DNA from: Brevundimonas sp.
Lineage (GTDB): Bacteria > Pseudomonadota > Alphaproteobacteria > Caulobacterales > Caulobacteraceae
Length of the DNA stretch: 8,373 nucleotides
Assembly: GCA_022712235.1 (NCBI GenBank)
Contig: JALAGW010000092.1
Span: 1 to 8,373 of the forward strand
Reading direction: 5' to 3'
A model generated the notes under the pieces. That model saw only the letters and a list, made by a program, of their open reading frames with translations. It ran no database searches and had not been told where the DNA came from. Of this stretch, positions 1 to 6,784 are shown one piece after another. Numbering within the stretch: the first letter of the stretch is position 1; the number at the start of each line of letters is the position of its first letter. The position numbers and the translations under genes are program-made.

Positions 1-576
1 CTGCTGCACTATGTGGCCCTGATCTCCATCGCCTGCATCGGCATCGGCCTGATCTTCTATCCGCTGGCGGTCATCTTCGGGCGGGTGAGCCTGGGCCGGT
101 TCGCGCGGGCGGCGGCGCCGGCGCAGGTGGTGGCCTTCTCGACCCAGTCGTTCCTGGCCAGCCTGCCGGTCATGGTCGAGCGGTCGGTGGACATGCTGGG
201 CGTGAAACGGGCGACGGCGGGTCTGGTCCTGCCGCTGGCGGTGGCGGTGTTCCGCATCACCAGCCCGGTCGCCAACCTGGGCGTGGCCATCTATTGCGCC
301 CACCTGTTCGGCATCGAGCCCTCGGCGGGGCAGCTGTTCGCCGCCATGCTGACGGCGGTGCTGATCTCGATCGGCACCGTGGGCCTGCCCGGTCAGGCCA
401 GCTTCTTCGCCTCCATCGCCCCCATCTGCATCGCCATGGGCGTGCCGCTAGAGATGCTGCCCCTGCTGCTGGCGGTCGAGGTCATTCCCGACATCTTCCG
501 CACCCTGGGCAATGTCACCGCCGACATGGCCGTGACGCGCATGGTGCAGGGCGGCGAGGTCGAAACCGTCGAGTGA
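1..576 (+). CDS. Dicarboxylate/amino acid:cation symporter (SDF/DAACS family), 3' part only
   Basis: This is the C-terminal ~191 residues of an inner-membrane secondary transporter; the 5' end lies outside the window. Frame 1 is open from base 1 to TGA at 574-576. The fragment shows the family's re-entrant loops and last helices: a hairpin-1-like TQSFLASLP, a core helix beginning LPLAVAV, a hairpin-2-like SIGTVGLPG, and a final helix with PDIFRTLGNVTAD. In the final helix, the D, R, N and second D that bind substrate and sodium in GltPh (D394, R397, N401, D405) are all kept. Two conserved motifs are not. The NMDGT sodium motif reads FRITS (about 250-264), and the serine-rich tip of hairpin 1 reads SFL. 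The family is therefore clear, but substrate and coupling ion are uncertain; this may be a divergent subgroup. The upstream partner or operon cannot be seen. A hairpin begins 35 nt after the stop. Confidence 0.9.
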   Translation: MLHYVALISIACIGIGLIFYPLAVIFGRVSLGRFARAAAPAQVVAFSTQSFLASLPVMVERSVDMLGVKRATAGLVLPLAVAVFRITSPVANLGVAIYCAHLFGIEPSAGQLFAAMLTAVLISIGTVGLPGQASFFASIAPICIAMGVPLEMLPLLLAVEVIPDIFRTLGNVTADMAVTRMVQGGEVETVE

Positions 577-611
577 ACATTGGTTGACGATGTGGTCGCG
601 TCACGGCCAAG

Positions 612-635
612 CTCTCCCGAGGGGCGTCGGGAGAG
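612..635 (+). promoter_or_regulatory. Perfect 9-bp inverted repeat covering the ribosome binding site of the next gene
   Basis: CTCTCCCGA (612-620) and TCGGGAGAG (627-635) are exact reverse complements around a 6-nt loop. The 3' arm contains GGGAGAG, the Shine-Dalgarno sequence of the gene starting at 641. The folded RNA would therefore hide the ribosome binding site. It also sits 35 nt after the stop of the symporter gene and could act as a transcription end, but no T-run follows it. A TTGACG hexamer (584-589) lies upstream, without a convincing -10. Whether the hairpin controls translation, ends transcription or does both is inference. Confidence 0.55.
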
Positions 636-640
636 TGATC

Positions 641-1369
641 ATGAACAAGACGATTCTGCGCGCAGTCGCCGCGATGGCGACGGCGGCGGCCATGACGTGC
701 AGCGCGGCGGCGCCCGCCCTGGCCCAGCAGGCGGCGGCGATCGAGGCGCGCTCGGCACCCGGCGGCGTGGCCGTGACCTGGCGACTGGCCGAGCCGACGA
801 CGCGCGTGGCGTTTCTGGATCAGAACATCGTCCGCACCGAATGGACGGTGACGACCCCGGGCCTGACCTTGGCGGATGGGGCGGTTGAAGCAGAGGCGCC
901 TTTTCAGAGCTTCGAGATCCTGATCGCGCCCGATGCGACCGAGCGGGACCGCGGCTACCTGGCCCTGGCGCGCATCGGATCGGGAAGCATTCTGTACGGG
1001 CCGGCTCTGGCCTTGCAGGGCATGGACGCCGAGTTGACGGCGCGCCCCGCCGCAGGCGAGACGACCCTGCCGACGACGAAGGCGGAGAGGGGCTCGGTCT
1101 ATCTCGGGGCCCAAAGCCAGGTCGAAACCTATCCGGGGGCCAAGGTGGCGATCGGCGAGACGGTGTCGCCGAGCCTGGCCGGAATCATGCGCGACGGCTT
1201 CTTCGCGGCCCAGGCCTTCTACGGCGCGCGGCTGGGGCGGGACCTGCCGTATGAGGCGGCAAGGCGGGGCGTGATCCTGATCATGCGTCCGCCCGTCCTG
1301 CGCATCCGCTTCAACGGTCCTCGCCGTTCCCGCCAGAAGCGTGAGCGGGGCCGCGGAAGACGGCGTTGA
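641..1369 (+). CDS. Exported protein of unknown function, probably truncated at its C-terminus
   Basis: The 242-residue product begins with a clear Sec signal peptide (basic N-terminus, alanine-rich core, ALA-QQ cleavage site near residue 28), so it should be periplasmic or secreted. The ATG at 641 is chosen over an in-frame ATG at 584 because it starts the signal peptide and follows GGGAGAG at 5 nt spacing. Residues ~30-215 look like a real folded domain, beta-rich by eye. The tail from about residue 218 turns into an arginine-rich, low-complexity stretch. The last 59 nt (1311-1369) are antisense to the end of the M14 peptidase gene, so those residues are probably not native. The gene has likely lost its 3' part, by deletion or rearrangement. 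I do not recognise the family; an N-terminal domain of an M1/M61-like peptidase is only a loose guess. Confidence 0.6.
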   Translation: MNKTILRAVAAMATAAAMTCSAAAPALAQQAAAIEARSAPGGVAVTWRLAEPTTRVAFLDQNIVRTEWTVTTPGLTLADGAVEAEAPFQSFEILIAPDATERDRGYLALARIGSGSILYGPALALQGMDAELTARPAAGETTLPTTKAERGSVYLGAQSQVETYPGAKVAIGETVSPSLAGIMRDGFFAAQAFYGARLGRDLPYEAARRGVILIMRPPVLRIRFNGPRRSRQKRERGRGRRR

Positions 1370-3947
1370 GGAACAGGGGCTTCAGCCCTTCCAGGAAGGC
1401 GCGCATGGTGACGTCCTGGGTGAAGGCGACGACCTGGCCGCGCCCGACTTCCGAGGCCATGGCGACGGGCTTGTAGGCCAGCTGGCGGCGGTTCTCGGCC
1501 CATAGCTGGCCCGACGCCAGCACCTGATCCGGCCCGGCCAGGCGCACGACATTGGTCCCCTCGTCGCGGGCCAGCGGCGCATAGATGTCCGAGCCGCGCA
1601 CCATGACGCTGAGGGTCGGGGCGACGCCCGCGCCCAGCCAGTGCTCATTGTCGACCACGGCGCTGGCCAGGACGCCGGCGACCGGATCGGGCGCGCCGCC
1701 GTGGTGGCCGGTCAGGGCCAGGTATTCGGCGTCGGTGGCGATCTCGCTGCCGCCGTCCTTCTTGTCCTCGTCGCCGTCGCCGGAGACGGCGCTTTCGCGG
1801 CGGCTCTCCAGCAGCTTGGAATCGGGATCGGTCAACAGACGGCTGGCCGAGCCGACGCCGATCAGGACGCCGCCCGCCTGAACCCAGGCGCGCAGGTTGG
1901 CGACGCCGCTCTCGCCCAGGATCTGCTCGTAGTTTCCGCCCGAAGGCAGGATCAGCACCTGGTAGCGGGACAGGTCGGCGTTCGCCAGGCGGCGGGTGCG
2001 CACGGCCGTGACCGGCCAGCCGTATTCGCGCTCGAGCACATGGCGGATGGAGCCGGCGGATTCGGGGTCGGTCGGGTCGTCCCAGGCCATGGCCACGCGC
2101 GGCGCCTTGATGGCGGTCGCCTTGTCCGAGCCGACGCTGGGGCCGCTGGAGACCCAGGAGGTGGCCAGGGGCGTCACCTGGGCGCCGCTGCCGGCGGCCA
2201 GACGGCGGCCGCGTTCGTCCAGGTCGGCGGGCGAACCGGCGCGCGGCACGATGAAGGTCCCGCCCGGATAGGCGCGGCCGTCCAGGGTGAAGGGCGCCTC
2301 GATCGAGCGGACCGGCAGCTTGTCGGTCAGGGCGGCGGTCAGGAAGCGCATCCCCGCCGTGCCCGGATGGATGGCGTAGCCGTAGGCCGCGTCGCCGGAG
2401 GCCACGGCGGCCGGGCGGATCAGTTCGGGGCCGACGGCGGCCGTCTGGACCGAGGGGGCGCCGGTGCAGCGCTGGCTCGGCACGTTGAACAGAAGCGGCA
2501 GGGACCAGCCGGTCAGATCATAGATCTCATCGCCCAGGCCGCGCGCGCGACGGGCTTCCTGTTCGGCCAGGAATTTCGGGTCCAGCGGCACGTCCTTGGC
2601 CAGCAGGGTCTCGGCCATGCGGCGCTGGGGCTGGGACAGGTTCACCACATAGTCGCCTGCCTGATAGGTCTGGCCGCAGGCGGAGAAGGATGCGGTCGCG
2701 CGCCCGACTTCCAGGCCTGATCGCACCAGCAGGCCCGCCAGCTTGTCGGCGGCGGCCGGGTCGGCGGCGGCGGAGCGCGACAGGACATAGGCGCCGCGTC
2801 CGCCCGAGATCCCGTCGCGGTGGAAGGCGTAGAAGTCGCTGAGCAGCTTTTCGCGGTCGCGGGCGGCGGTCTCGATGGTCGACAGGGTGGCGGTGAGGTG
2901 GCCCTTGACCGTGTCGGCGTAGGTCAGCATCTCGCCCGACGAGCGGCGCGCCAGCAGGCCGCGCGACGAGCCCTGCTCATAGGTCATGGAGACGGCGCCG
3001 AAATAGGCGGGCCAGCCGTCGCCGTAGCCGGGATAGAAGGCGTCGAAGGTCTCTCGCGTGAAATAGTCCAGCCCGGCCTGGTCGAAGCGCCCGGCGGTGT
3101 TGCGGCCGAAGCGTTCGCGGGCGTCCAGGATCGGCGGATAGATCCAGGGGTTCAGCGGCTGGGCCTCGGGCGGGAAGAAGAAGCTGGAGTCGGTGCCCAT
3201 CTCGTGGGAATCGACCACCACCTGCGGACGCCATTCGCGGATCAGGGCCGCGTGGCCCTGCGTCTCCGGCTGGGACTGGATGAACCAGTCGCGGTTCAGG
3301 TCGAACAGATTGTGGTTGTAGCGGCCGGACGGCCACGGCTCGGCCCGTTCGGCCGACAGGGGATCGCCGTTGGGCTGGGCGCCGAGGCCCGCCTCGAAGC
3401 TGTTGATGAAGCGTTCGCGCCCGTCGGGATTCTGGGTCGGGACGAAGACGACCACGACGTTTTCCAGCCAGGCTTGCGCCTCGGCGTCGAGGCTGTCGGG
3501 CAGGCGGCGCGCGGCGATCAGGGCGGCGTCGGCGGGGCTGATCTCATTGCCGTGGACGGAATAGGCCATCCAGACGATGGCGGGGGCGTCGTTGATCAGG
3601 GCGCGGGCCTGCTCGGGCGAGGGCTGGCGCGGGTCGGCCAGGGCCTTGGTCGCGGCCTTGATCGCGTCCAGCCGGGCGATGTTGCGCGGCGAGCCGACGG
3701 CGGCCCAGAACAGGGGGCGGCCCTCCCACGTCTGGGCGTAGTCGCCCATGACCATGCGGTCAGGATTGGCGGCGCGCAGGGCCTCGAAATAGCGGCGCAC
3801 GTCGGCCGAGCGGGTGATGCGCTCGCCGCTGTCGTGGCCGACGACGGCCTGAAGCGCGGGCGGGTTCTGCTGAGCCAGGGCGGGCGCGGCGCCCAGGGCC
3901 AGGCTGAGCGCCAGCAAGGAACAGACGGCGCGGCGACGAGACGACAT
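1311..3947 (-). CDS. Secreted M14-family zinc carboxypeptidase with C-terminal amidotransferase-like domain
   Basis: The 878-residue product is a metallopeptidase expected to act outside the inner membrane. The ATG at 3947 is chosen over an upstream ATG at 4064 because it begins a signal peptide (SSRRRAV, hydrophobic core, ALA-QQ near residue 25) and follows GGGGAG at 7 nt. The M14 domain spans about 40-370. Zinc ligands are H132 and E135 in VHGNE and H248 in SHEMG. NPDGRER (173-179) and FDLNRDW (215-221) are the usual substrate-pocket motifs, and E324 in TYEQGSSRG is the likely catalytic glutamate. Residues ~615-850 resemble a class I glutamine amidotransferase/ThuA-like fold (VLILPSGGNY, WVQAGGVLIGVGS); this arrangement is known in large M14 proteins. 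An acidic, lysine-containing linker lies at 720-735. The exact substrate is unknown. The 3' end overlaps the convergent truncated gene by 59 nt, and the 5' side diverges from padR. Confidence 0.92.
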   Translation of the reverse strand: MSSRRRAVCSLLALSLALGAAPALAQQNPPALQAVVGHDSGERITRSADVRRYFEALRAANPDRMVMGDYAQTWEGRPLFWAAVGSPRNIARLDAIKAATKALADPRQPSPEQARALINDAPAIVWMAYSVHGNEISPADAALIAARRLPDSLDAEAQAWLENVVVVFVPTQNPDGRERFINSFEAGLGAQPNGDPLSAERAEPWPSGRYNHNLFDLNRDWFIQSQPETQGHAALIREWRPQVVVDSHEMGTDSSFFFPPEAQPLNPWIYPPILDARERFGRNTAGRFDQAGLDYFTRETFDAFYPGYGDGWPAYFGAVSMTYEQGSSRGLLARRSSGEMLTYADTVKGHLTATLSTIETAARDREKLLSDFYAFHRDGISGGRGAYVLSRSAAADPAAADKLAGLLVRSGLEVGRATASFSACGQTYQAGDYVVNLSQPQRRMAETLLAKDVPLDPKFLAEQEARRARGLGDEIYDLTGWSLPLLFNVPSQRCTGAPSVQTAAVGPELIRPAAVASGDAAYGYAIHPGTAGMRFLTAALTDKLPVRSIEAPFTLDGRAYPGGTFIVPRAGSPADLDERGRRLAAGSGAQVTPLATSWVSSGPSVGSDKATAIKAPRVAMAWDDPTDPESAGSIRHVLEREYGWPVTAVRTRRLANADLSRYQVLILPSGGNYEQILGESGVANLRAWVQAGGVLIGVGSASRLLTDPDSKLLESRRESAVSGDGDEDKKDGGSEIATDAEYLALTGHHGGAPDPVAGVLASAVVDNEHWLGAGVAPTLSVMVRGSDIYAPLARDEGTNVVRLAGPDQVLASGQLWAENRRQLAYKPVAMASEVGRGQVVAFTQDVTMRAFLEGLKPLFLNAVFRGPAHASGGNGEDR

Positions 3948-4015
3948 AAGAAAACTCCCCCTACAGATCATCGACCTTAACCGTGGAGCCGAGGCGAAGG
4001 GAAGCCGCGCCGCGC

Positions 4016-4036
4016 ATGGCGCCTTGACGGCGCCAT
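4016..4036 (+). promoter_or_regulatory. padR promoter -35 element inside a perfect 8-bp dyad
   Basis: ATGGCGCC (4016-4023) and GGCGCCAT (4029-4036) are exact reverse complements, and the 5-nt spacer between them is TTGAC. With the following G this gives TTGACG at 4024-4029, the -35 form common in Caulobacter-type promoters. The -10 is less clear: GCATAC at 4047-4052 is at the right spacing (17 nt) but is a weak match. A start of transcription near 4058-4060 would follow. A dyad centred on the -35 box would suit a dimeric repressor. This is inferred from sequence only. Confidence 0.5.
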
Positions 4037-4075
4037 ACAGTATGTCGCATACACTGTGTGTCACACACTATGTGG
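4034..4075 (+). repeat. Three tandem 14-bp near-repeats in the padR promoter, likely operator array
   Basis: CATACAGTATGT (4034), CATACACTGTGT (4048) and CACACACTATGT (4062) start exactly 14 bp apart and agree pairwise at 10 of 12 positions; the consensus is CAYACASTRTGT. The first copy contains a perfect short palindrome (CATAC-A-GTATG). Further dyads arise at the junctions: GTATG-TCG-CATAC at 4040-4052 and TGTGTG-T-CACACA at 4055-4067. The array runs from just after the -35 box across the expected -10 and start of transcription. A protein bound there would block padR transcription. PadR proteins usually repress their own genes through short dyads, so PadR itself is the natural candidate. 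The array ends 21 nt before the preferred padR start codon and lies 87 bp from the divergent peptidase start, which it might also affect. Confidence 0.6.
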
Positions 4076-4096
4076 CGGCAGGTGAGGCGGCGCGAG

Positions 4097-4420
4097 GTGG
4101 ACAAGGCGTTGTTCGAGGCGATGCGGCTGGAGCTGCGGCGGGGGTCCCTGGTGCTGGCGGTGCTCGCCTGCCTGCGGACCGAACGCTACGGCTACACCCT
4201 GCGTCAGGCCCTGGCGGCGGACGGGCTGGAGATGGAGGAATCCACCCTCTATCCGCTGCTGCGGCGGCTGGAGGGGCAGGGGCTGCTGACCAGCGAATGG
4301 CGCGAGGAAGAGAAGCGGAAAAAGCGCTTCTACGTCCTGTCGCCGCAGGGCGAGGCCCTGCTGGCCGCCCTGACCGAGGAATGGCGGGGCATCAACGCCT
4401 CGCTGGATCGCATGCTGTGA
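4097..4420 (+). CDS. PadR-family transcriptional regulator
   Basis: This is a small cytoplasmic winged-helix DNA-binding protein of 107 residues, presumably a dimeric repressor. The HTH core spans about residues 12-65 (LRRGSLVLAVLACL, YGYTLRQAL, ESTLYPLLRRLEGQGLL). The basic wing follows at 66-85 (EWREEEKRKKRFYVLSPQG), ending with a short helical C-terminus as in the short PadR subfamily. I prefer the GTG at 4097: it gives the usual MDKxLFExxxLELRRG beginning, has AGGTGAGG upstream (4080-4087), and leaves the repeat array wholly outside the coding region. An in-frame ATG at 4070 and GTG at 4058 are possible but lack a ribosome binding site and would lie inside the array; they would require leaderless translation. 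The gene is followed after 23 nt by the HAAS membrane protein, its usual type of partner. Confidence 0.9.
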   Translation: MDKALFEAMRLELRRGSLVLAVLACLRTERYGYTLRQALAADGLEMEESTLYPLLRRLEGQGLLTSEWREEEKRKKRFYVLSPQGEALLAALTEEWRGINASLDRML

Positions 4421-4443
4421 AATTTCGGGGGAGGGAGACCGAT

Positions 4444-5571
4444 ATGGACGTGATCGAACGCTATCTGGAGGCCGTGGCGGCCCAGTTGCCGACCGAGGAC
4501 CGCGAGGACATCGTCGCCGAACTGCGCGACCTGATCCTGAGCCGCGTCGAGGCGCGCGAAGAGGAGCTGGGCCGGACGCTGACCGACGATGAGAAGGAGG
4601 CCATCCTGCACGAGATCGGCCATCCCCTGGTCGTCGCCGCCCGCTATCGCAAGGGGCCGGACAGTCTGATCGGGCCGGAACTGTTCCCCTATTGGCTGTT
4701 CGGGGCCAAGGCGGGGCTGATCGTGATCGCGGCGGTGCAGGCGCTGGGGCTGCTGGTCCATGTTCTGGGCGCGCCGGCCGATTTCGGGCGCGCGATCAGC
4801 CAGGCCTTCCACGGCTTCTTCTCGGGCGGCCTGACCCTGCTGGGGGCGCTGACCCTGGCCGGAGCGATCATGGAGCATTACGACATCAAGCCGACCTGGC
4901 TGACGCAATGGCGTGTGCGCGACCTGTCGGCCTTCGGCCTGGCCGACCCGGCCAAGTGGGGCGCGTCGATGACCGGAAGCGACAAGGCGAAGGCCGAATG
5001 GCTGCCCAAGGGCGCCAAGGTCTGGGGGCTGCGCGCCGAGACTCCGCGCGCGGCTGAGGCTCTATGGTCCCTGATCGCCAGCGCCGTCTTCATCCTGTGG
5101 TGGATCGGAGCCATCAACTTCACGGGACTGGGCGCCTTCTCATTGCGAGGCGGCGCGGTCAGCGTGACGGCGGCGCCGATCTGGAACCTTCTGTTCGCGC
5201 CCATCCTGGCCTGGGTCGTGGCGGGCATGGCGGTGGACGGCATCACCTTGTGGCGGCCGGGCGCCGGGCGGCTGCGCGCCTTCCTCAAGATCCCGGTGGC
5301 GGCGGCCGGATTGTGGATCGGCTGGAGACTGTTCGAAGCCGGTCACTGGGCGACGCTGACCCAGGGGGATCAGACGGCGCGGGTCGTCGGCGGGACGACC
5401 AATGTCAGCTTGGAAGCCCTGCGTGCGATCAACGAGGCCGGGCGCGGTCTGGCGGACACAGCCATGACGCTGGGTTCGGTGTTGAGCTGGGCGCTGGCGA
5501 TCATCATGCTGTGCCTGGCGTTCGACATCCTGACCCAGATGTGGCGCATCGCGACAATGAAGGACTGCTGA
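4444..5571 (+). CDS. HAAS-domain membrane protein, partner of PadR
   Basis: The 375-residue product has an N-terminal helical domain (residues 1-72: MDVIERYLEAVAAQLP, EDIVAELRDLILSRVEARE, LTDDEKEAILHEIGHP, VAARY). This is the pattern of HAAS domains, small alpha-helical modules typically encoded next to PadR regulators. About six hydrophobic segments follow, near 87-109, 123-142, 206-224, 245-268, 281-298 and 344-364, so it should sit in the inner membrane with the HAAS domain in the cytoplasm. A polar loop at 150-200 lies between segments two and three. The ATG at 4444 follows a strong GGGGGAGGGAG at 6 nt spacing; the longer open frame reaching back to 4024 merely runs through padR in another frame. 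It is very likely co-transcribed with padR. The likely role is a membrane sensor or effector under PadR control, possibly sequestering the regulator. This is inferred; no enzyme motif is visible. Confidence 0.82.
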   Translation: MDVIERYLEAVAAQLPTEDREDIVAELRDLILSRVEAREEELGRTLTDDEKEAILHEIGHPLVVAARYRKGPDSLIGPELFPYWLFGAKAGLIVIAAVQALGLLVHVLGAPADFGRAISQAFHGFFSGGLTLLGALTLAGAIMEHYDIKPTWLTQWRVRDLSAFGLADPAKWGASMTGSDKAKAEWLPKGAKVWGLRAETPRAAEALWSLIASAVFILWWIGAINFTGLGAFSLRGGAVSVTAAPIWNLLFAPILAWVVAGMAVDGITLWRPGAGRLRAFLKIPVAAAGLWIGWRLFEAGHWATLTQGDQTARVVGGTTNVSLEALRAINEAGRGLADTAMTLGSVLSWALAIIMLCLAFDILTQMWRIATMKDC

Positions 5572-5650
5572 CCCGTCGCTGAGTGAAGGTCGGCGCCGCC
5601 ATGTCCGAAAACCGCGAGACAGGGCGGCGCGGCGGGCGCATGTTGCGGGC

Positions 5651-6784
5651 ATGGAAAACGCCCGCGACAGTCTGGATCAGGAGGCCTGCTATCGGGCGGT
5701 TCTGACGCGCGACCCGCGCTTTGACGGGCGGTTCTTCACCTGCGTGAAGACGACGGGGATCTATTGCCGCCCGGTCTGTCCGGCGCGGACGCCCAAGCGC
5801 GAGAACATGAGCTTCGTCGCCTCGGCGGCGGCGGCGGAAGAGGCGGGGTTCCGCGCCTGTCTGCGCTGTCGGCCCGAGACGGCACCGGACATGGGGGCCT
5901 GGCGCGGGACCTCCAACACCGTCAGCCGCGCCCTGGGTCTGATCGAGGCGGGGGCGCTGGATAGTCACTCCGAGTCTGGGGGCGATGTGGATGCTCTGGC
6001 CGCCCGTCTGGGGGTGGGCGAACGGCACCTGCGCCGCCTGTTCCGACAGCATCTGGGGGCGGCGCCGGTCAGCGTGGCGCAGACGCGGCGGGTGCTGCTG
6101 GCCAAGGCCCTGATCCACCAGACCGACCTCGCCATGGCCGAGGTGGCGCTGGCCTCGGGCTTCGGCAGCGTGCGGCGCTTCAACGAGACCTTTCAGGGCC
6201 TGTATGGACGCCCGCCTTCGGCGTTGCGACGCCGGGCCGAGAAGCCGGGCGACGCCAAGACGAATGAAGGCGTGCGGCTGAGCCTGCCTTACCGGGCGCC
6301 CTATGAGGTCGAGGCCATGCTGGGGGCGCTGGCCGCGCGCGGCGACACGGTCGAGGACGGGGTCTGGCGGCGCGAACTGACGCCTGACGCGGACGGCGCG
6401 ACCGGCGAGGTCTCGGCCCGGTTCGAGGACGGAAACCGGCTGGCGGTGACGGTGGCGGCCTCGGACCTGAAGGCCCTGCCCGGCGTGCTGGCGCGGGTGC
6501 GGCGGGTGTTCGACCTGTCGGCGGACCCCGAGGCGATCCAGAGGGATCTGTCGGCGGACGCCCTGCTGGCGCCCCTGCTGCGGGCGCGGCCCGGCCTGCG
6601 TCTGCCCGGAGCTTGGATGGACGAGGCGGCGGACATGGCCAGCGACCGGCTGGAGGACGAAGGGCTCGCAAGACGGGCCGAGCACTGGCGGCCCTGGCGG
6701 GCCTATGGCGCGCTGCACCTGTGGGAAGCGGGGATCGACGGCGCCGCACTGATGGAGATGAACGATGAAAAAGACGCAGCCTGA
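5651..6784 (+). CDS. Ada-type methyl sensor/AraC activator fused to AlkA N-terminal domain, catalytic glycosylase core missing
   Basis: The 377-residue cytoplasmic regulator of the alkylation (adaptive) response has these parts in order. The Ada zinc domain (~10-80) has all four cysteines: C39 and C43 in YCRPVC, C70 and C73 in CLRC. C39 matches Ada C38, which accepts methyl groups from DNA phosphotriesters. An AraC-type HTH follows (~88-193: LAARLGVGERHLRRLF and FGSVRRFNETFQ), then an AlkA N-terminal domain (~206-318) ending RPGLRLPG. Normally a ~200-residue HhH-GPD glycosylase domain would come next. Here the sequence jumps within ~20 residues to the AlkA C-terminus (RRAEHWRPWRAYGALHLW, 341-358). 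About 110-130 residues are absent, including the helix-hairpin-helix. DNA binding and sensing should remain; base excision should not. The start has only a weak ribosome binding site, but the next Met would lose C39 and C43. The end overlaps ogt by 20 nt. Confidence 0.85.
   Translation: MENARDSLDQEACYRAVLTRDPRFDGRFFTCVKTTGIYCRPVCPARTPKRENMSFVASAAAAEEAGFRACLRCRPETAPDMGAWRGTSNTVSRALGLIEAGALDSHSESGGDVDALAARLGVGERHLRRLFRQHLGAAPVSVAQTRRVLLAKALIHQTDLAMAEVALASGFGSVRRFNETFQGLYGRPPSALRRRAEKPGDAKTNEGVRLSLPYRAPYEVEAMLGALAARGDTVEDGVWRRELTPDADGATGEVSARFEDGNRLAVTVAASDLKALPGVLARVRRVFDLSADPEAIQRDLSADALLAPLLRARPGLRLPGAWMDEAADMASDRLEDEGLARRAEHWRPWRAYGALHLWEAGIDGAALMEMNDEKDAA

Noticed and set aside
1641..3980. 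Two long plus-strand open frames (1641-2720 and 2820-3980) opposite the M14 gene
   Set aside because: They are glycine-, alanine- and arginine-rich shadows of the peptidase codons in high-GC DNA, with no ribosome binding sites or recognisable motifs.
4024..4443. N-terminal extension of the HAAS protein back to 4024
   Set aside because: It runs through padR in another frame with low-complexity sequence; the ATG at 4444 has a strong ribosome binding site and the HAAS domain begins right there.
5593..5630. Possible stem GCGCCGCC / GGCGGCGC with a 22-nt loop before the ada-type gene
   Set aside because: GC-only arms with a long loop are expected by chance at this base composition; there is no T-run and no clear link to a start site.
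5601..5705. Short open frame starting at ATG 5601 that overlaps the start of the ada-type gene
   Set aside because: It is a 34-codon Arg-rich frame without a ribosome binding site; it is probably chance, although a leader peptide cannot be fully excluded.
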